Notes: generated from the letters alone by a model not told the origin. DNA of 30,564 nt from JAKAGZ01 sp964412105 (GCA_964412105.1 CAYPNM010000036.1:1-30564), one strand, 5' to 3'; shown: positions 18,862 through 27,393, numbered from the stretch's first letter. Program-made: numbers and translations.

Positions 18862-19018
18862 AATAAGCAATATGGATATTGATTAATTTTTAAACAGGCA
18901 GCCTTGAGGAAATCAGGCAGGTTCAGGGATATATAATCACATAGTTTTGCATTATTCATTATCTATATTTTACTAGAGTCCCCATAGGCAAGAAAGACTA
19001 TTATTTTTAAATACAAAA

Positions 19019-19870
19019 CTAATCCATAGAAGATAGTAACCTCTTTATATGGGGAATTTGCTTGCGCGTTGCAGCAGCACCCTGTTCAATGATACCGGGT
19101 ATCTTATCTACATCAAACATAGATAAGGGTTCATTAAATTCAGGCACTATAGCAAATATTTCTGAATGATGGGCAAGATTGTTGAAAGCATAAGAAGCCT
19201 TCAAAATATTGTTAATATAAATAGCTGTCATCTGTTCCTGAACGGCAGTTAATGACTTCATTTTCTTCTTGTAATCAATTGAAAAACCCATTGCTATAAT
19301 AATTCCAGCCCCGTTTTGTATTGCAGTATCGATAGGCAGCGGATCAGAAGCTGCACCATCTACATACAGCTTTCCATTAATCTGCCATGGCGGAAATATC
19401 AGAGGTAAAGCAATGCTTGCCCGTACTGCATCAAATAATTTCCCTTCAGATATTACTACTTTTTCACCATTCGACATATCAGTTGCGGCAACAATAAATT
19501 TCTTCTTAAGATCATTAAAAGTGCGATCTTCAAGAATCATTTTTATTCGGGCATTTAAAATAGAATCATCCACCAATCCACTGGCTTCACTAAATTTAAG
19601 TTTGCCATCCCTTGAGGCCTTTAAATTCATTAAATAATCCTGCATAATTTCAGTAGTCCAGGTTCTCTCAGACCACATTTTGATCTCATTCACACTCATT
19701 CCCATTGCTATTCCGGCACCGTAAACACTACCTGCGCTGCAGCCCACTATCATATCAACCTCAATATTTTCTTCCACTAACGTCTGCCACATACCAATGG
19801 AAGCCGCACATTTTATAGCTCCGGAGCCAATTACCAAGGTTATATTTTTTTTGAGACTGTTATTAGCCAT
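19019..19870 (-). CDS. Patatin-like phospholipase
   Basis: A 283-residue patatin-fold hydrolase. The oxyanion-hole region is IGSGAIKC (14-21), the nucleophile elbow is G43-C-S45-A-G47, and the catalytic Asp is D171 in YVDGAASDPLP. Both members of the Ser-Asp dyad are present, so it should be active as a lipid acyl hydrolase. AVRASIALPLIFPPW is also typical of bacterial RssA-like patatins. No signal peptide, so cytoplasmic or peripheral to the membrane. It lies 96 bases after the STAS gene in the same direction and is the third gene of a phosphatase/ATPase-STAS-patatin operon. This suggests that lipid turnover could be connected with the partner switch, but that is inference. AAGG is found about 10 bases before the ATG. 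Confidence 0.9.
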   Translation of the reverse strand: MANNSLKKNITLVIGSGAIKCAASIGMWQTLVEENIEVDMIVGCSAGSVYGAGIAMGMSVNEIKMWSERTWTTEIMQDYLMNLKASRDGKLKFSEASGLVDDSILNARIKMILEDRTFNDLKKKFIVAATDMSNGEKVVISEGKLFDAVRASIALPLIFPPWQINGKLYVDGAASDPLPIDTAIQNGAGIIIAMGFSIDYKKKMKSLTAVQEQMTAIYINNILKASYAFNNLAHHSEIFAIVPEFNEPLSMFDVDKIPGIIEQGAAATRKQIPHIKRLLSSMD

Positions 19871-19966
19871 ATTTTTTAGCCTTTTGATGAATCAGATTGG
19901 ATAAACTGGTTCAATTATCATTATAAAAATATATTACTTTGTATCCCCTAAATTTTAATGGAATTT

Positions 19967-20305
19967 TTACTCATAGCTTTTTATAGCCGAATCAACATCT
20001 GGAAATATCTTTAAGATATTATTAAAACCCGTTAGAGATAAAACTTTGGAAACATCAGGCTGAACATTTACGAGACGCATATCGCCGTTCCTGACCCTTG
20101 TTTCTTTGACTGCTGTAAGAAGCATCCTCAGTCCGGCGCTGCTTGTATATAACACTTCAGTAAAATCGGTAATTAAATTAACATTTCCCTTTTCAATATG
20201 CTTTCTTATATGTCCTGTAATTTCCGGAGCTGTCAAGGCATCAACATCTCCTGTTATTTTAATAACCACTAAATTATTAGTCAGATTATCCCGAATTTCC
20301 ATCAT
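19967..20305 (-). CDS. STAS-domain protein, partner-switch antagonist
   Basis: A 112-residue single STAS domain. Signatures are VVIKITGDVDALTAPEI (13-29), LITDFTEVLYTSSAGLRMLL (44-63) and MRLVNVQPDVSKVLSLTGF (76-94). The phosphorylation loop T54-S55-S56-A57-G58-L59-R60 is the SSAGLR variant of antagonists, with two candidate phosphoserines. The protein starts with Met-Met; the second Met has the better distance from AGGA. It lies 21 bases after the gene for the SpoIIE-phosphatase/HATPase protein, which supplies both the activity that would phosphorylate it and the one that would dephosphorylate it. The pair is therefore very likely a dedicated switch. Confidence 0.93.
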   Translation of the reverse strand: MMEIRDNLTNNLVVIKITGDVDALTAPEITGHIRKHIEKGNVNLITDFTEVLYTSSAGLRMLLTAVKETRVRNGDMRLVNVQPDVSKVLSLTGFNNILKIFPDVDSAIKSYE

Positions 20306-20326
20306 ACGTCCTATTGTTAATTTTTA

Positions 20327-22798
20327 CTATACAATTTTTAATTCTAATGTTATACAATTGCTATTATCGCTTTCTTTTGAGTACTGTACTTTATCCATTA
20401 ATCCGTTAACCAGCGTTATTCCCAATCCGCCAATTTTTCGATCTTCCCAATCTTCATTTATATCGGGCAATTCAAATTCTTCGGGGATAAACTGCTTTCC
20501 ATAATCAATTATTTTTAAAACTGCTTTGTTGGTGTCTACAAGAAACTCAAGCTTTATTTCTCCCTTCTCAATACCATCATACCCATATTTAATAATATTG
20601 GTACAGATTTCTTCGGTAGCAAGTTTATAAGCAAAAACCTTGTCGTCACTCAGTTTGCAGTAAATAGCAGCTTTCTCAATAAAGTTGCGCAGGTCTTCCA
20701 GATTATCCTGACTGGCTTTTCGAATTATTGAATGTTTATTTTCCTCTAAGGATAATTTCTTTCTCACCGCTATTTGAGTTATATCATCATATTGGTCTTG
20801 CGAGCCTATATGTCTAAAAAGGTTCGAATTAAGATCATACAGCATACTAAAACCTGAGGACCACGGAGCTGCCACTGTTTTTAATAGATTCTTATCGCTA
20901 AACGATTCGCGATTGCTGTTTTTTGCATCAGTAGTACCGTCAGTATAAGCGAATAAAATATCACCCGGTTTAAGTTTGATTGTGACAACTGTAAATGCAA
21001 GATTAGGAAACATTCCGATAACCGGACCGGTGGGATAAAGTTTGTTTATGATATCCCCTCCACTGTTAATTACTACAGGGGGTTCAAGTCCCGCATTAAC
21101 ATAGTGAATTTCATCTGTATCAGAATCAAGTATGCCAAAAAATATTGAGGCAAACATGTTTGAATTATAATGTGTTTCAGCAATGTAATTGTTTGTATTT
21201 AAAATGATTTCTCGAAGTAATGAGTATATATCTTTAACAGTTTCATTTTTTTGGCTGTAAGCCCGCAGCAAAGTACGAAACAGCACCATAAATAAAGCTG
21301 CACCTACACCTTTATCACAAACATCACCAATTATAAAAGCAGTATATTTTGAACTATTAATTTGAAATACATCATAAAAGTCTCCTGAAACCTGTCTGGC
21401 CGCTTTGAAATGCGCAAATACTTCCCACCCTTTTATATCCAGCATTTCTTCAGGAAAAAAACCTGATTGTATCTGTCTGCCGATTTCCAGGTCAGTTTGG
21501 GCCACATTCAATGCCTTTTCTTTTTGAGAAAATAACTGTGCCTTTTCAACTGAACCTGCCACTAGTAATGCAACAGCCCTTGCAATTTCTAGATCACTTG
21601 GGCTGTATTTATAATTTTCATCAGACGCCGCTAAAAACATTGTACCTATTATTTCACTAATCGAAATGATCGGGACAACAAATACATTATCCCTCTCATA
21701 AATTTGTTTGAAATTAACGAATGATTCTTTGTAAGGGCTTTTAGAAACTTTTTCTATTATAAAAGGTTTTCCCGTTTTAAGTTTATTGAGAAACGAATCA
21801 TTACTGGCCAGATTGATTTCTGTCCCCATTGCATTTTGTCCATTAGATTTTAATGGCTGATATGCCACAACTGTCAATTTATCCTTTTTATCGCTTAATA
21901 CTCCTATGCTTGCAAAGTCAATAGGAAATAATTTTAGGAGTTCCTTACAGGCACCCTGAATAACTTCATCAAATCTTAGCGAGGAATTAATTTTCTCATT
22001 AAACTTATTTATGCTGCCTAGTTCAATAGCTCTGTCCACCAGCATTAAGTTTATTTTATTGATCTCATCCTCTTCTTTAATATTACCCTCTGTTATTTTC
22101 TCAGGATTTTTAACCGCATTATTTATGCGTTGGTGCTTGGAATGTTTTTCTTCTTCACGATAGCGGGTTGGAATAATTACAGATGAAAGAATCAAGAAAG
22201 ATAAGAACCCAATTTCAAAACTCCTGTCCACAAAAAAATTAGCTGGAATATAACCCATTACTCTAAGCTGGAATATAATAAAACCTAGAAACAACAAACT
22301 GCAGGTTTTAATAATTATTTTCCCTCTTTCGTTTCCTTTATTAATGTAAATTAAACATGCTGCAAATATTACAATAGCAGATACGATTGTTAAAACTGCA
22401 ATTAGTTTTAGTGCGCTAACATAAGGCAAAAAAAATAGTAGAAGTAAACCAATAATGAATATTCCCCTTTCATATAAGACACCCTTTTCAAAAATGTTTT
22501 CAGGTGATTGGAGCCGCAGGAATAATTGAATATATTCAATTATTAAGTAGAGCGAAATCAGGAATAATAAAGGCATTATCCTGCCAGCTGAGTCCGATAA
22601 GCCCGGCCAAAAATTAATCAGGTTGGCTCCATTAGCAAATACTGGCCCACCACCACCTATTACAATAAATAATACTAAATAGATAGTGCTTTTTTCTTTG
22701 GTCCTAATATACAGGGATACATTGTTGACAATTGCCAGAAAAATTATCCCAACATATATACCTAAATACAACTGTTCACTGAAAATTTGTTGGTGCAA
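20327..22798 (-). CDS. 7TM-GAF-SpoIIE phosphatase-HATPase regulator
   Basis: An 823-residue protein. Several hydrophobic segments between about 10 and 210 form a 7TM-type sensor. A GAF-like domain follows (about 260-425), then a short helix with the LEIGRQIQSGFFPEE linker. The PP2C/SpoIIE phosphatase (about 455-680) keeps the metal-binding aspartates: VSGDFYD (D473), IGDVCDKG (D492, D495), YTDGTTD (D620) and QYDDIT (D671/D672). The C-terminal ATPase of the RsbW/SpoIIAB group (about 690-823) has an N-box EEICTNIIKYGY (729-740), D765-x-G in IIDYGKQF and GGLGITLV (790-797). Phosphatase and ATPase, normally separate partner-switch proteins, are thus fused. The frame has no ATG before residue 75 and is closed upstream by TAG nine codons before the start, so TTG at 22798 is the likely start, keeping the first TM segment. 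It heads the operon with STAS and patatin. Confidence 0.92.
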   Translation of the reverse strand: MHQQIFSEQLYLGIYVGIIFLAIVNNVSLYIRTKEKSTIYLVLFIVIGGGGPVFANGANLINFWPGLSDSAGRIMPLLFLISLYLIIEYIQLFLRLQSPENIFEKGVLYERGIFIIGLLLLFFLPYVSALKLIAVLTIVSAIVIFAACLIYINKGNERGKIIIKTCSLLFLGFIIFQLRVMGYIPANFFVDRSFEIGFLSFLILSSVIIPTRYREEEKHSKHQRINNAVKNPEKITEGNIKEEDEINKINLMLVDRAIELGSINKFNEKINSSLRFDEVIQGACKELLKLFPIDFASIGVLSDKKDKLTVVAYQPLKSNGQNAMGTEINLASNDSFLNKLKTGKPFIIEKVSKSPYKESFVNFKQIYERDNVFVVPIISISEIIGTMFLAASDENYKYSPSDLEIARAVALLVAGSVEKAQLFSQKEKALNVAQTDLEIGRQIQSGFFPEEMLDIKGWEVFAHFKAARQVSGDFYDVFQINSSKYTAFIIGDVCDKGVGAALFMVLFRTLLRAYSQKNETVKDIYSLLREIILNTNNYIAETHYNSNMFASIFFGILDSDTDEIHYVNAGLEPPVVINSGGDIINKLYPTGPVIGMFPNLAFTVVTIKLKPGDILFAYTDGTTDAKNSNRESFSDKNLLKTVAAPWSSGFSMLYDLNSNLFRHIGSQDQYDDITQIAVRKKLSLEENKHSIIRKASQDNLEDLRNFIEKAAIYCKLSDDKVFAYKLATEEICTNIIKYGYDGIEKGEIKLEFLVDTNKAVLKIIDYGKQFIPEEFELPDINEDWEDRKIGGLGITLVNGLMDKVQYSKESDNSNCITLELKIV

Positions 22799-23175
22799 AT
22801 TATATTCGCCTGAATGATTGCTCTATATTACTAAAGACTCATTAACTACCGGGTATCCGGAATTTTTTCTTAAGCCAGAATACAATACAAATCTGTATTT
22901 ATTCTGATTTATTATCTTTTAAATAATTGGGAATCTTAGAATAAATTATGTCCCTCGAAAGGTGCTCTAAATTATATCATTATTCTTAATATTCCAAATA
23001 GGATCATTCTTATATCATAATTTCTATATATAATCTCACATCAAAATTCCTTGACTAATGTATATTCCTGAACTTTTAAAATAATCTCTTCTTCCCAATC
23101 CCGAGAAAATGATCTGAAGCATAGATAAGTGAACTTAGCCAGCAGAATCCAACGAGATCTTTTGTCCTTTACTGC
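22799..23175. other. Upstream region of the minus-strand operon
   Basis: About 380 bases of AT-rich sequence before the first gene of the minus-strand operon, which must include its promoter. No ORF, strong hairpin or recognisable promoter pair is seen. Confidence 0.35.
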
Positions 23176-23204
23176 TTGACAATAGAGACCTAATAATATA
23201 TCTT
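23176..23204 (+). promoter_or_regulatory. Candidate sigma-70-type promoter
   Basis: A perfect -35 TTGACA (23176-23181), a 17-base spacer and TATCTT (23199-23204; four of six matches to TATAAT). It points to the structured segment at 23211-23340. Main sigma factors of Bacteroidota proper use a different consensus, so this reading depends on the host lineage. Confidence 0.35.
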
Positions 23205-23210
23205 AGCATT

Positions 23211-23340
23211 GACCGAAGGATTTGTAGCCTTCCGGAGGTTCAAAGAATATATAATTCCTGAATAAAACTATTTAAAACATAAAAGGAAAACTTGGCTGGT
23301 TTAAAAGGCTAATAGCGGGCTATCATTAAACCTGCTTTTT
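23211..23340 (+). ncRNA. Candidate small structured RNA
   Basis: Starting about 7 bases after the candidate -10 box, a 5' hairpin pairs CCGAAGG (23213-23219) with CCTTCCGG (23228-23235, one bulge). At the 3' end GGTTTAA (23298-23304) pairs with TTAAACC (23326-23332) around an inner ATAG-CGGG-CTAT stem, and the segment closes with TGCTTTTT. Promoter, 5' hairpin and terminator-like end bracket about 130 bases without an ORF. It resembles no RNA family I recognise. It could also be a leader for the small ORF at 23469. Confidence 0.35.
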
Positions 23341-23468
23341 AAAACAACTGAAGCCTTTAGCAGTTAACCTTAAGAAGCAAAATGTTGCAGTTGACATTCA
23401 TAATTAACTTTATGCGGTGTCTTAATTCTGTAATCCAACTTTGTTTTAAGAAATAAAAGAGGTGCAAA

Positions 23469-23600
23469 ATGGTAAAAAAAGTATTTTCCTTTTTTGCCAG
23501 GATTTTCAGCTTCCGTAAGTTCGCAGTTCACAAAACTATTAACCTTGATGGCATCATTTCAGAAAAAGAAATATTTGATGATCTAGATCATGTAGAATAG
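23469..23600 (+). CDS. Small protein of 43 residues, unknown function
   Basis: Starts with ATG, with AGAGGTG as a good ribosome binding site 4-10 bases upstream, and ends with TAG at 23598. The first half (MVKKVFSFFARIFSFRKF) alternates Phe/Ile/Val with Lys/Arg, as in a cationic amphipathic helix; the second half is acidic (SEKEIFDDLDHVE). No signal-peptide cleavage site and no homologue known to me. It could be a small membrane-associated or toxin-like peptide, or a chance ORF. The strong ribosome binding site and the charge split favour a real gene. A kinase pseudogene follows about 150 bases downstream. Confidence 0.5.
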   Translation: MVKKVFSFFARIFSFRKFAVHKTINLDGIISEKEIFDDLDHVE

Positions 23601-23750
23601 TTCCAGAAATAGTCATAGAGTACTACATCCTTTATTAGAATACAGATATTTGAGATAAATGCAACGGATTTATTATCCCAAAAATTCTTATTGCCTGATC
23701 CTTTTAGTTTATTTAAATCCCCTATTTCATATTGAAAGCTGGAGTCACTA

Positions 23751-24049
23751 TTGATCGCTTCTACAATTCTTCATTACAAGATACTTGAAAAACTCGGTCA
23801 GGGAGGAATGTATATATTCTATCTTGCAGAAGACACTAAGCTCAATAGATGCTTGAGGACCTTATAAAAGTAGATCAGGATTATGGGGCATATCTGATTG
23901 CAGAATTCTACGCATATAGGAAGGGAAAAAATAAAGCTTTTGAATGGCTGGAACATACTTACAACTAGCGCGATGAAGGCTTAACCGCTGCATTAGGCCT
24001 TCAACTGTTACGAAATATAGGTGAAAAACCTCGTTATACGGCATTTTAG
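23751..24049 (+). pseudogene. Remnant of a kinase-TolB-TPR gene (both ends, middle deleted)
   Basis: The first part, from TTG (23751) to TAA (23865), reads as the N-terminus of this kinase family: IASTILHYKILEKLGQGGM, then YIFYLAEDTKLNR. It stops before the ATP-binding lysine. Within the glycine loop, Gly-Val-Val has become Tyr-Ile-Phe. In another frame from about 23849 the sequence reads as the C-terminal tail of TPR kinases (DYGAYLIAEFYAYRKGKNKAFEWLEHTYN), then TAG at 23966, RDEGLTAALGLQLL and a final TAG at 24047. A full gene has thus lost about 2 kb of its centre, the frame is shifted at the join and it has stop codons. The YLA motif after the glycine loop points to the 3591-type subfamily as its origin. 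Confidence 0.85.
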
Positions 24050-24174
24050 AAATAGTTGATATTACCGCTGTGATAAAGAAATTTTGAATTAGATATTGAT
24101 TCCTATGAAATAACTTTTTAATTTTATCACTAGTTGGTAGCTGATCCTGAATTTTCAAAGAATATTTTATAATA

Positions 24175-24220
24175 AACCGTGTTAAACAGGTTCTCCCCCG
24201 CCTGTTTAACAGAAGCGGTT
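24175..24220 (+). promoter_or_regulatory. Leader hairpin upstream of the pirin terminator
   Basis: GTTAAACAGG (24181-24190) pairs perfectly with CCTGTTTAAC (24201-24210) around a C-rich loop. An outer stem AACCG (24175-24179) / CGGTT (24216-24220) encloses it. It stands directly before the terminator hairpin listed next, as in attenuator leaders, but no leader ORF or known riboswitch is recognised. Confidence 0.45.
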
Positions 24221-24253
24221 AAGCCCGCCAATCTCCCCCTTGGTGGGCTTTTT
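24221..24253 (+). terminator. Rho-independent terminator just before the pirin gene
   Basis: AAGCCCGCCA (24221-24230) pairs with TGGTGGGCTT (24241-24250), ten pairs with one G-T and a 10-base loop, followed by TTT and an AT-rich stretch. It lies only 22 bases before the pirin ATG. Either it ends a transcript from upstream or it attenuates pirin itself. Confidence 0.7.
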
Positions 24254-24275
24254 AATTTTCATTAGGAGAAGTTTT

Positions 24276-25178
24276 ATGTCCATTAGACCGGTGAAAAAAA
24301 TATTAAAAGCGCAGCCTACTATTGAAGGAGCTGGAGTTAATCTGCGTCGTGCAATCGGATTTGGAGACCCGTCAGAGGTTGACCCTTTTCTTTTGCTCGA
24401 TGACTTTCGCAATGAAAAACCGGAAGACTACCTTGCTGGTTTTCCCTGGCATCCTCATCGCGGGATTGAAACAATTACTTATGTCCTTGCAGGAACTGTG
24501 GAGCATGGCGACAGCATGGGAAATAAAGGAGTAATTACTTCTGGAGATATTCAATGGATGACTGCTGGAAGCGGGATCATCCACCAGGAAATGCCGAAGG
24601 GTGATACAAAAGGTAGAATGCACGGTTTTCAGCTCTGGGCAAATCTTCCTTCGGCTCTTAAAATGACACCCCCTCGTTACCAGGGAATTGAATCAAAAGA
24701 TATACCTGAAATTACAGATGATGACGGGACACACGTGCGTTTGGTATGCGGAGATTACTGGGGAAAGAAAGGCCCTGTGGATGGAATTGCTGCCAACCCT
24801 GTTTATATAGATGTTTCCGTTCCGCCGGGCAAAAGGAAATCCTTGCCAATCGACACAAGAAATAATGCTTTTGCCTATGTCTTTGCAGGATCAGGAAAAT
24901 TCTGCAATGCGTCCGAACCATTGTCAGTCCCTACCGAAAGCGTCGGCTGGTTGGATACAAATCCTCCAATAGAAGCTGATAACCGCTCATTAATTTTATT
25001 TGACAGCGGAGATGAAGTCACCGTGCAGGCCGGTGAAGAAGGAATAAGGTTTCTTCTCATCTCGGGAAGACCGTTCAAAGAGCCTGTTGCCTGGTACGGC
25101 CCCATCGTCATGAACACACAGGCGGAACTGCAAAAAGCATTTGAAGAATTGCAGAACGGAACATTTATAAAAAAGTGA
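24276..25178 (+). CDS. Pirin family protein (bicupin)
   Basis: A 300-residue bicupin of typical length. The N-terminal cupin has the complete metal site of pirins: His59 and His61 in WHPHRGIETITYVL, and His103 and Glu105 in GIIHQEM, at positions nearly equal to those in human pirin. GDPFLLLDDF-like and LWANLPSALKMTPPRYQ motifs also match. The C-terminal cupin (about 185-290) lacks such a site, as usual. Family members include quercetinase-active and redox-regulatory proteins; the substrate is not predictable. The start at 24276 is chosen because AGGAGAAG lies at 24264-24271; an in-frame TTG at 24240 lies inside the terminator hairpin and has no ribosome binding site. Cytoplasmic, with no obvious functional link to its neighbours. 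Confidence 0.94.
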   Translation: MSIRPVKKILKAQPTIEGAGVNLRRAIGFGDPSEVDPFLLLDDFRNEKPEDYLAGFPWHPHRGIETITYVLAGTVEHGDSMGNKGVITSGDIQWMTAGSGIIHQEMPKGDTKGRMHGFQLWANLPSALKMTPPRYQGIESKDIPEITDDDGTHVRLVCGDYWGKKGPVDGIAANPVYIDVSVPPGKRKSLPIDTRNNAFAYVFAGSGKFCNASEPLSVPTESVGWLDTNPPIEADNRSLILFDSGDEVTVQAGEEGIRFLLISGRPFKEPVAWYGPIVMNTQAELQKAFEELQNGTFIKK

Positions 25179-25281
25179 TCTTGACTTTATTATATAGATT
25201 TCCCTGGTTAAATCCTGCAAAGCTGCACATTTAGAAATTCCCCAGAATGACAATAGGTAAAATTTATATTATATGGGTATA

Positions 25282-25294
25282 TTGACAAAGTCAA
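25282..25294. promoter_or_regulatory. Small palindrome TTGACAAAGTCAA upstream of the peptidase
   Basis: TTGAC-AAA-GTCAA, five-base arms around a 3-base centre, 24 bases before the peptidase start. It includes a -35-like TTGACA, but no -10 box fits before the start codon. Could be an operator; weak evidence. Confidence 0.25.
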
Positions 25295-25317
25295 TTATTA
25301 ATTAATTGGGGTTTACT

Positions 25318-27393
25318 ATGAAATTATTCAGATATTTTTTATTAAGTATAATATTACTACCCTCTTTTATTTTTGCTCAGGAAAAAGAAGATCCGTTTTT
25401 ATGGCTGGAGCAAATAGACAGCCCAAAATCAATGGAATGGGTGAAAGCTCAGGATACCATTACGGTAAATGCTCTTGAAAAATTTCCTGAGTTCCAGAAT
25501 TTATACGACAACAATTTAAAGATCCTGAATTCGAAAGAAAGGATCGCCTATCCATCCATTATAGGAAAATATATCTATAACTTCTGGCAGGATAGTGCAA
25601 ACGAAAGAGGCTTATGGAGAAGAACAAGCCTGGAAAGTTATCTTAGTCCATCGCCGGATTGGGAAACGGTTCTGGATATTGATTCACTTTCAAAAGCCGA
25701 TGGTGTTCAATGGGTTTACAAAGGCGCAAATTATCTATACCCGGATTATAATCTTTGCTTGGTAAATCTTTCGCGTGGCGGCTCCGATGCTACAGTTGTA
25801 AAAGAATTCGATCTACGAACAAAAAGATTTGTTGAAGATGGATTTGATTTACCGGAAGCAAAACAGTCAGTCGGCTGGATTGATAAAGATCATCTCTTTG
25901 TCGGAACTGATTTCGGCAAAGGGTCAATGACAACATCCGGCTATCCAAGAATTGTTAAGGAGTGGACGCGCAATACACCATTGAGCGATGCTAAAACTAT
26001 TTTTGCCGGAGACTCCACTGACGTCAGTGTAGGAGGTTATGAAATTAATACCCCCGAAAGATCTTATCAGATTATTTACAGGGGAATAACCTTTTACACA
26101 TCACATATTTATACGATGGTAAATGGTTCTCTGGTAAAACTTGATTTACCTGAGGATATTCAGTTTGACGGTATATTTAAAAACCAGATGCTTCTCGAAC
26201 TTAAATCTGATTGGAAAGTTGACGGGAAACTCTTTCATCAGGGTGATCTTTTAAGTATTGACTATGACAGGTTCTTGAAAGGCAATAGAGATTTTTCTTT
26301 AATTTACAGACCTGGCCCGAGAGAAAGCATTGTCTCAGTTACTAATACCAAAGACTTTTTACTCATTAGCAGGTTAAACAATGTCAGAAGCGAACTTTAT
26401 AAGTATGTATTGAATGATAATAAATGGTCGGGAGAAAAAATAAATGCACCCGATTATGGGACAATAGGCATAGCTTCAACAAGTGATTTCTCCGACAGGT
26501 TCTTTTTTACCTATACAAATTTCTTAAATCCATCTACTCTTTATTTGTATGAAGAAGATGGAACTATTAAAAAAGTAAAAAGTCTCCCTCAATTCTTTGA
26601 TGCCGGCAATTTTGAAGTAAAACAACACGAGGCTATTTCGAAAGACGGAACAAAAATTCCCTATTTCATGGTATTTAATAAAAATATTAAGTATAACGGG
26701 GAAAATCCCACTCTACAGTATGCTTATGGTGGATTTGAAATATCCATGAGACCGTTCTATTCAGCAACAATAGGAACTGAATGGTTGACTCGGGGAGGGG
26801 TTTATGTGCTTGCAAATATTAGGGGTGGAGGTGAGTTTGGACCAAAATGGCATTTAGCTGCCATAAAGCAAAACCGCCAGAAAGCTTATGATGATATGAT
26901 TGCGGTATCTGAAGATTTAATTAAAAGAAATGTTACCTCGCCAAAGCATTTAGGTGTTATGGGAGGAAGCAATGGCGGGCTGCTCGTTGGAGTAATGCTT
27001 ACTGAAAGACCTGACCTCTATAATGCCGTCGTTTGTCAATCTCCCCTGCTCGATATGAAGCGTTTTAATAAACTTTTAGCTGGCGCAAGTTGGATGGGAG
27101 AATACGGAAATCCGGATAATCCTGAAGACTGGGCTTACATTAAAAAGTATTCACCTTATCAAAATGTATTTAAGGATAAAAAATATCCGCCTGTGTTGTT
27201 CACAACTTCAACAAGAGACGATAGGGTTCATCCAGGACATGCTAGAAAAATGGCTGCAAAGATGGAATCTTTCGGCGATCCCGTGTATTTTTATGAATAT
27301 ACTGAGGGCGGCCACTCGGCTGGCGTAACAAATAAAGAAGTAGCTTTTGAAAGCGCTCTTACGTTTTCGTTTCTTTGGATGAATCTAAAATAG
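25318..27393 (+). CDS. Secreted prolyl oligopeptidase (family S9A)
   Basis: A 691-residue protein with a signal peptide (KLFRYFLLSIILLPSFIFAQ), hence periplasmic. The N-terminal part EDPFLWLEQIDSPKSMEWV is the classic S9A start, followed by a propeller domain to about 400. The C-terminal alpha/beta hydrolase has the triad: Ser551 in GGSNGG, Asp634 in STRDDRVHPGH and His666 in EGGHSAG. RGGGEFGPKWH is also typical. The protein should cleave short peptides after proline or a related residue. The ATG at 25318 is preferred over an in-frame TTG four codons upstream because it follows TTGGGG at a good distance and gives a proper signal peptide. A long hairpin terminator follows at 27469. Confidence 0.94.
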   Translation: MKLFRYFLLSIILLPSFIFAQEKEDPFLWLEQIDSPKSMEWVKAQDTITVNALEKFPEFQNLYDNNLKILNSKERIAYPSIIGKYIYNFWQDSANERGLWRRTSLESYLSPSPDWETVLDIDSLSKADGVQWVYKGANYLYPDYNLCLVNLSRGGSDATVVKEFDLRTKRFVEDGFDLPEAKQSVGWIDKDHLFVGTDFGKGSMTTSGYPRIVKEWTRNTPLSDAKTIFAGDSTDVSVGGYEINTPERSYQIIYRGITFYTSHIYTMVNGSLVKLDLPEDIQFDGIFKNQMLLELKSDWKVDGKLFHQGDLLSIDYDRFLKGNRDFSLIYRPGPRESIVSVTNTKDFLLISRLNNVRSELYKYVLNDNKWSGEKINAPDYGTIGIASTSDFSDRFFFTYTNFLNPSTLYLYEEDGTIKKVKSLPQFFDAGNFEVKQHEAISKDGTKIPYFMVFNKNIKYNGENPTLQYAYGGFEISMRPFYSATIGTEWLTRGGVYVLANIRGGGEFGPKWHLAAIKQNRQKAYDDMIAVSEDLIKRNVTSPKHLGVMGGSNGGLLVGVMLTERPDLYNAVVCQSPLLDMKRFNKLLAGASWMGEYGNPDNPEDWAYIKKYSPYQNVFKDKKYPPVLFTTSTRDDRVHPGHARKMAAKMESFGDPVYFYEYTEGGHSAGVTNKEVAFESALTFSFLWMNLK

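Noticed and set aside
23862..24158. 98-residue ORF on the minus strand
   Set aside because: It is antisense to the kinase-TPR remnant, has no recognisable motif or ribosome binding site, and is explained by the decayed gene opposite.
24240..24275. Upstream TTG start for pirin
   Set aside because: It lies within the terminator hairpin, has no ribosome binding site and adds residues not found at the start of pirins; ATG 24276 has AGGAGAAG.
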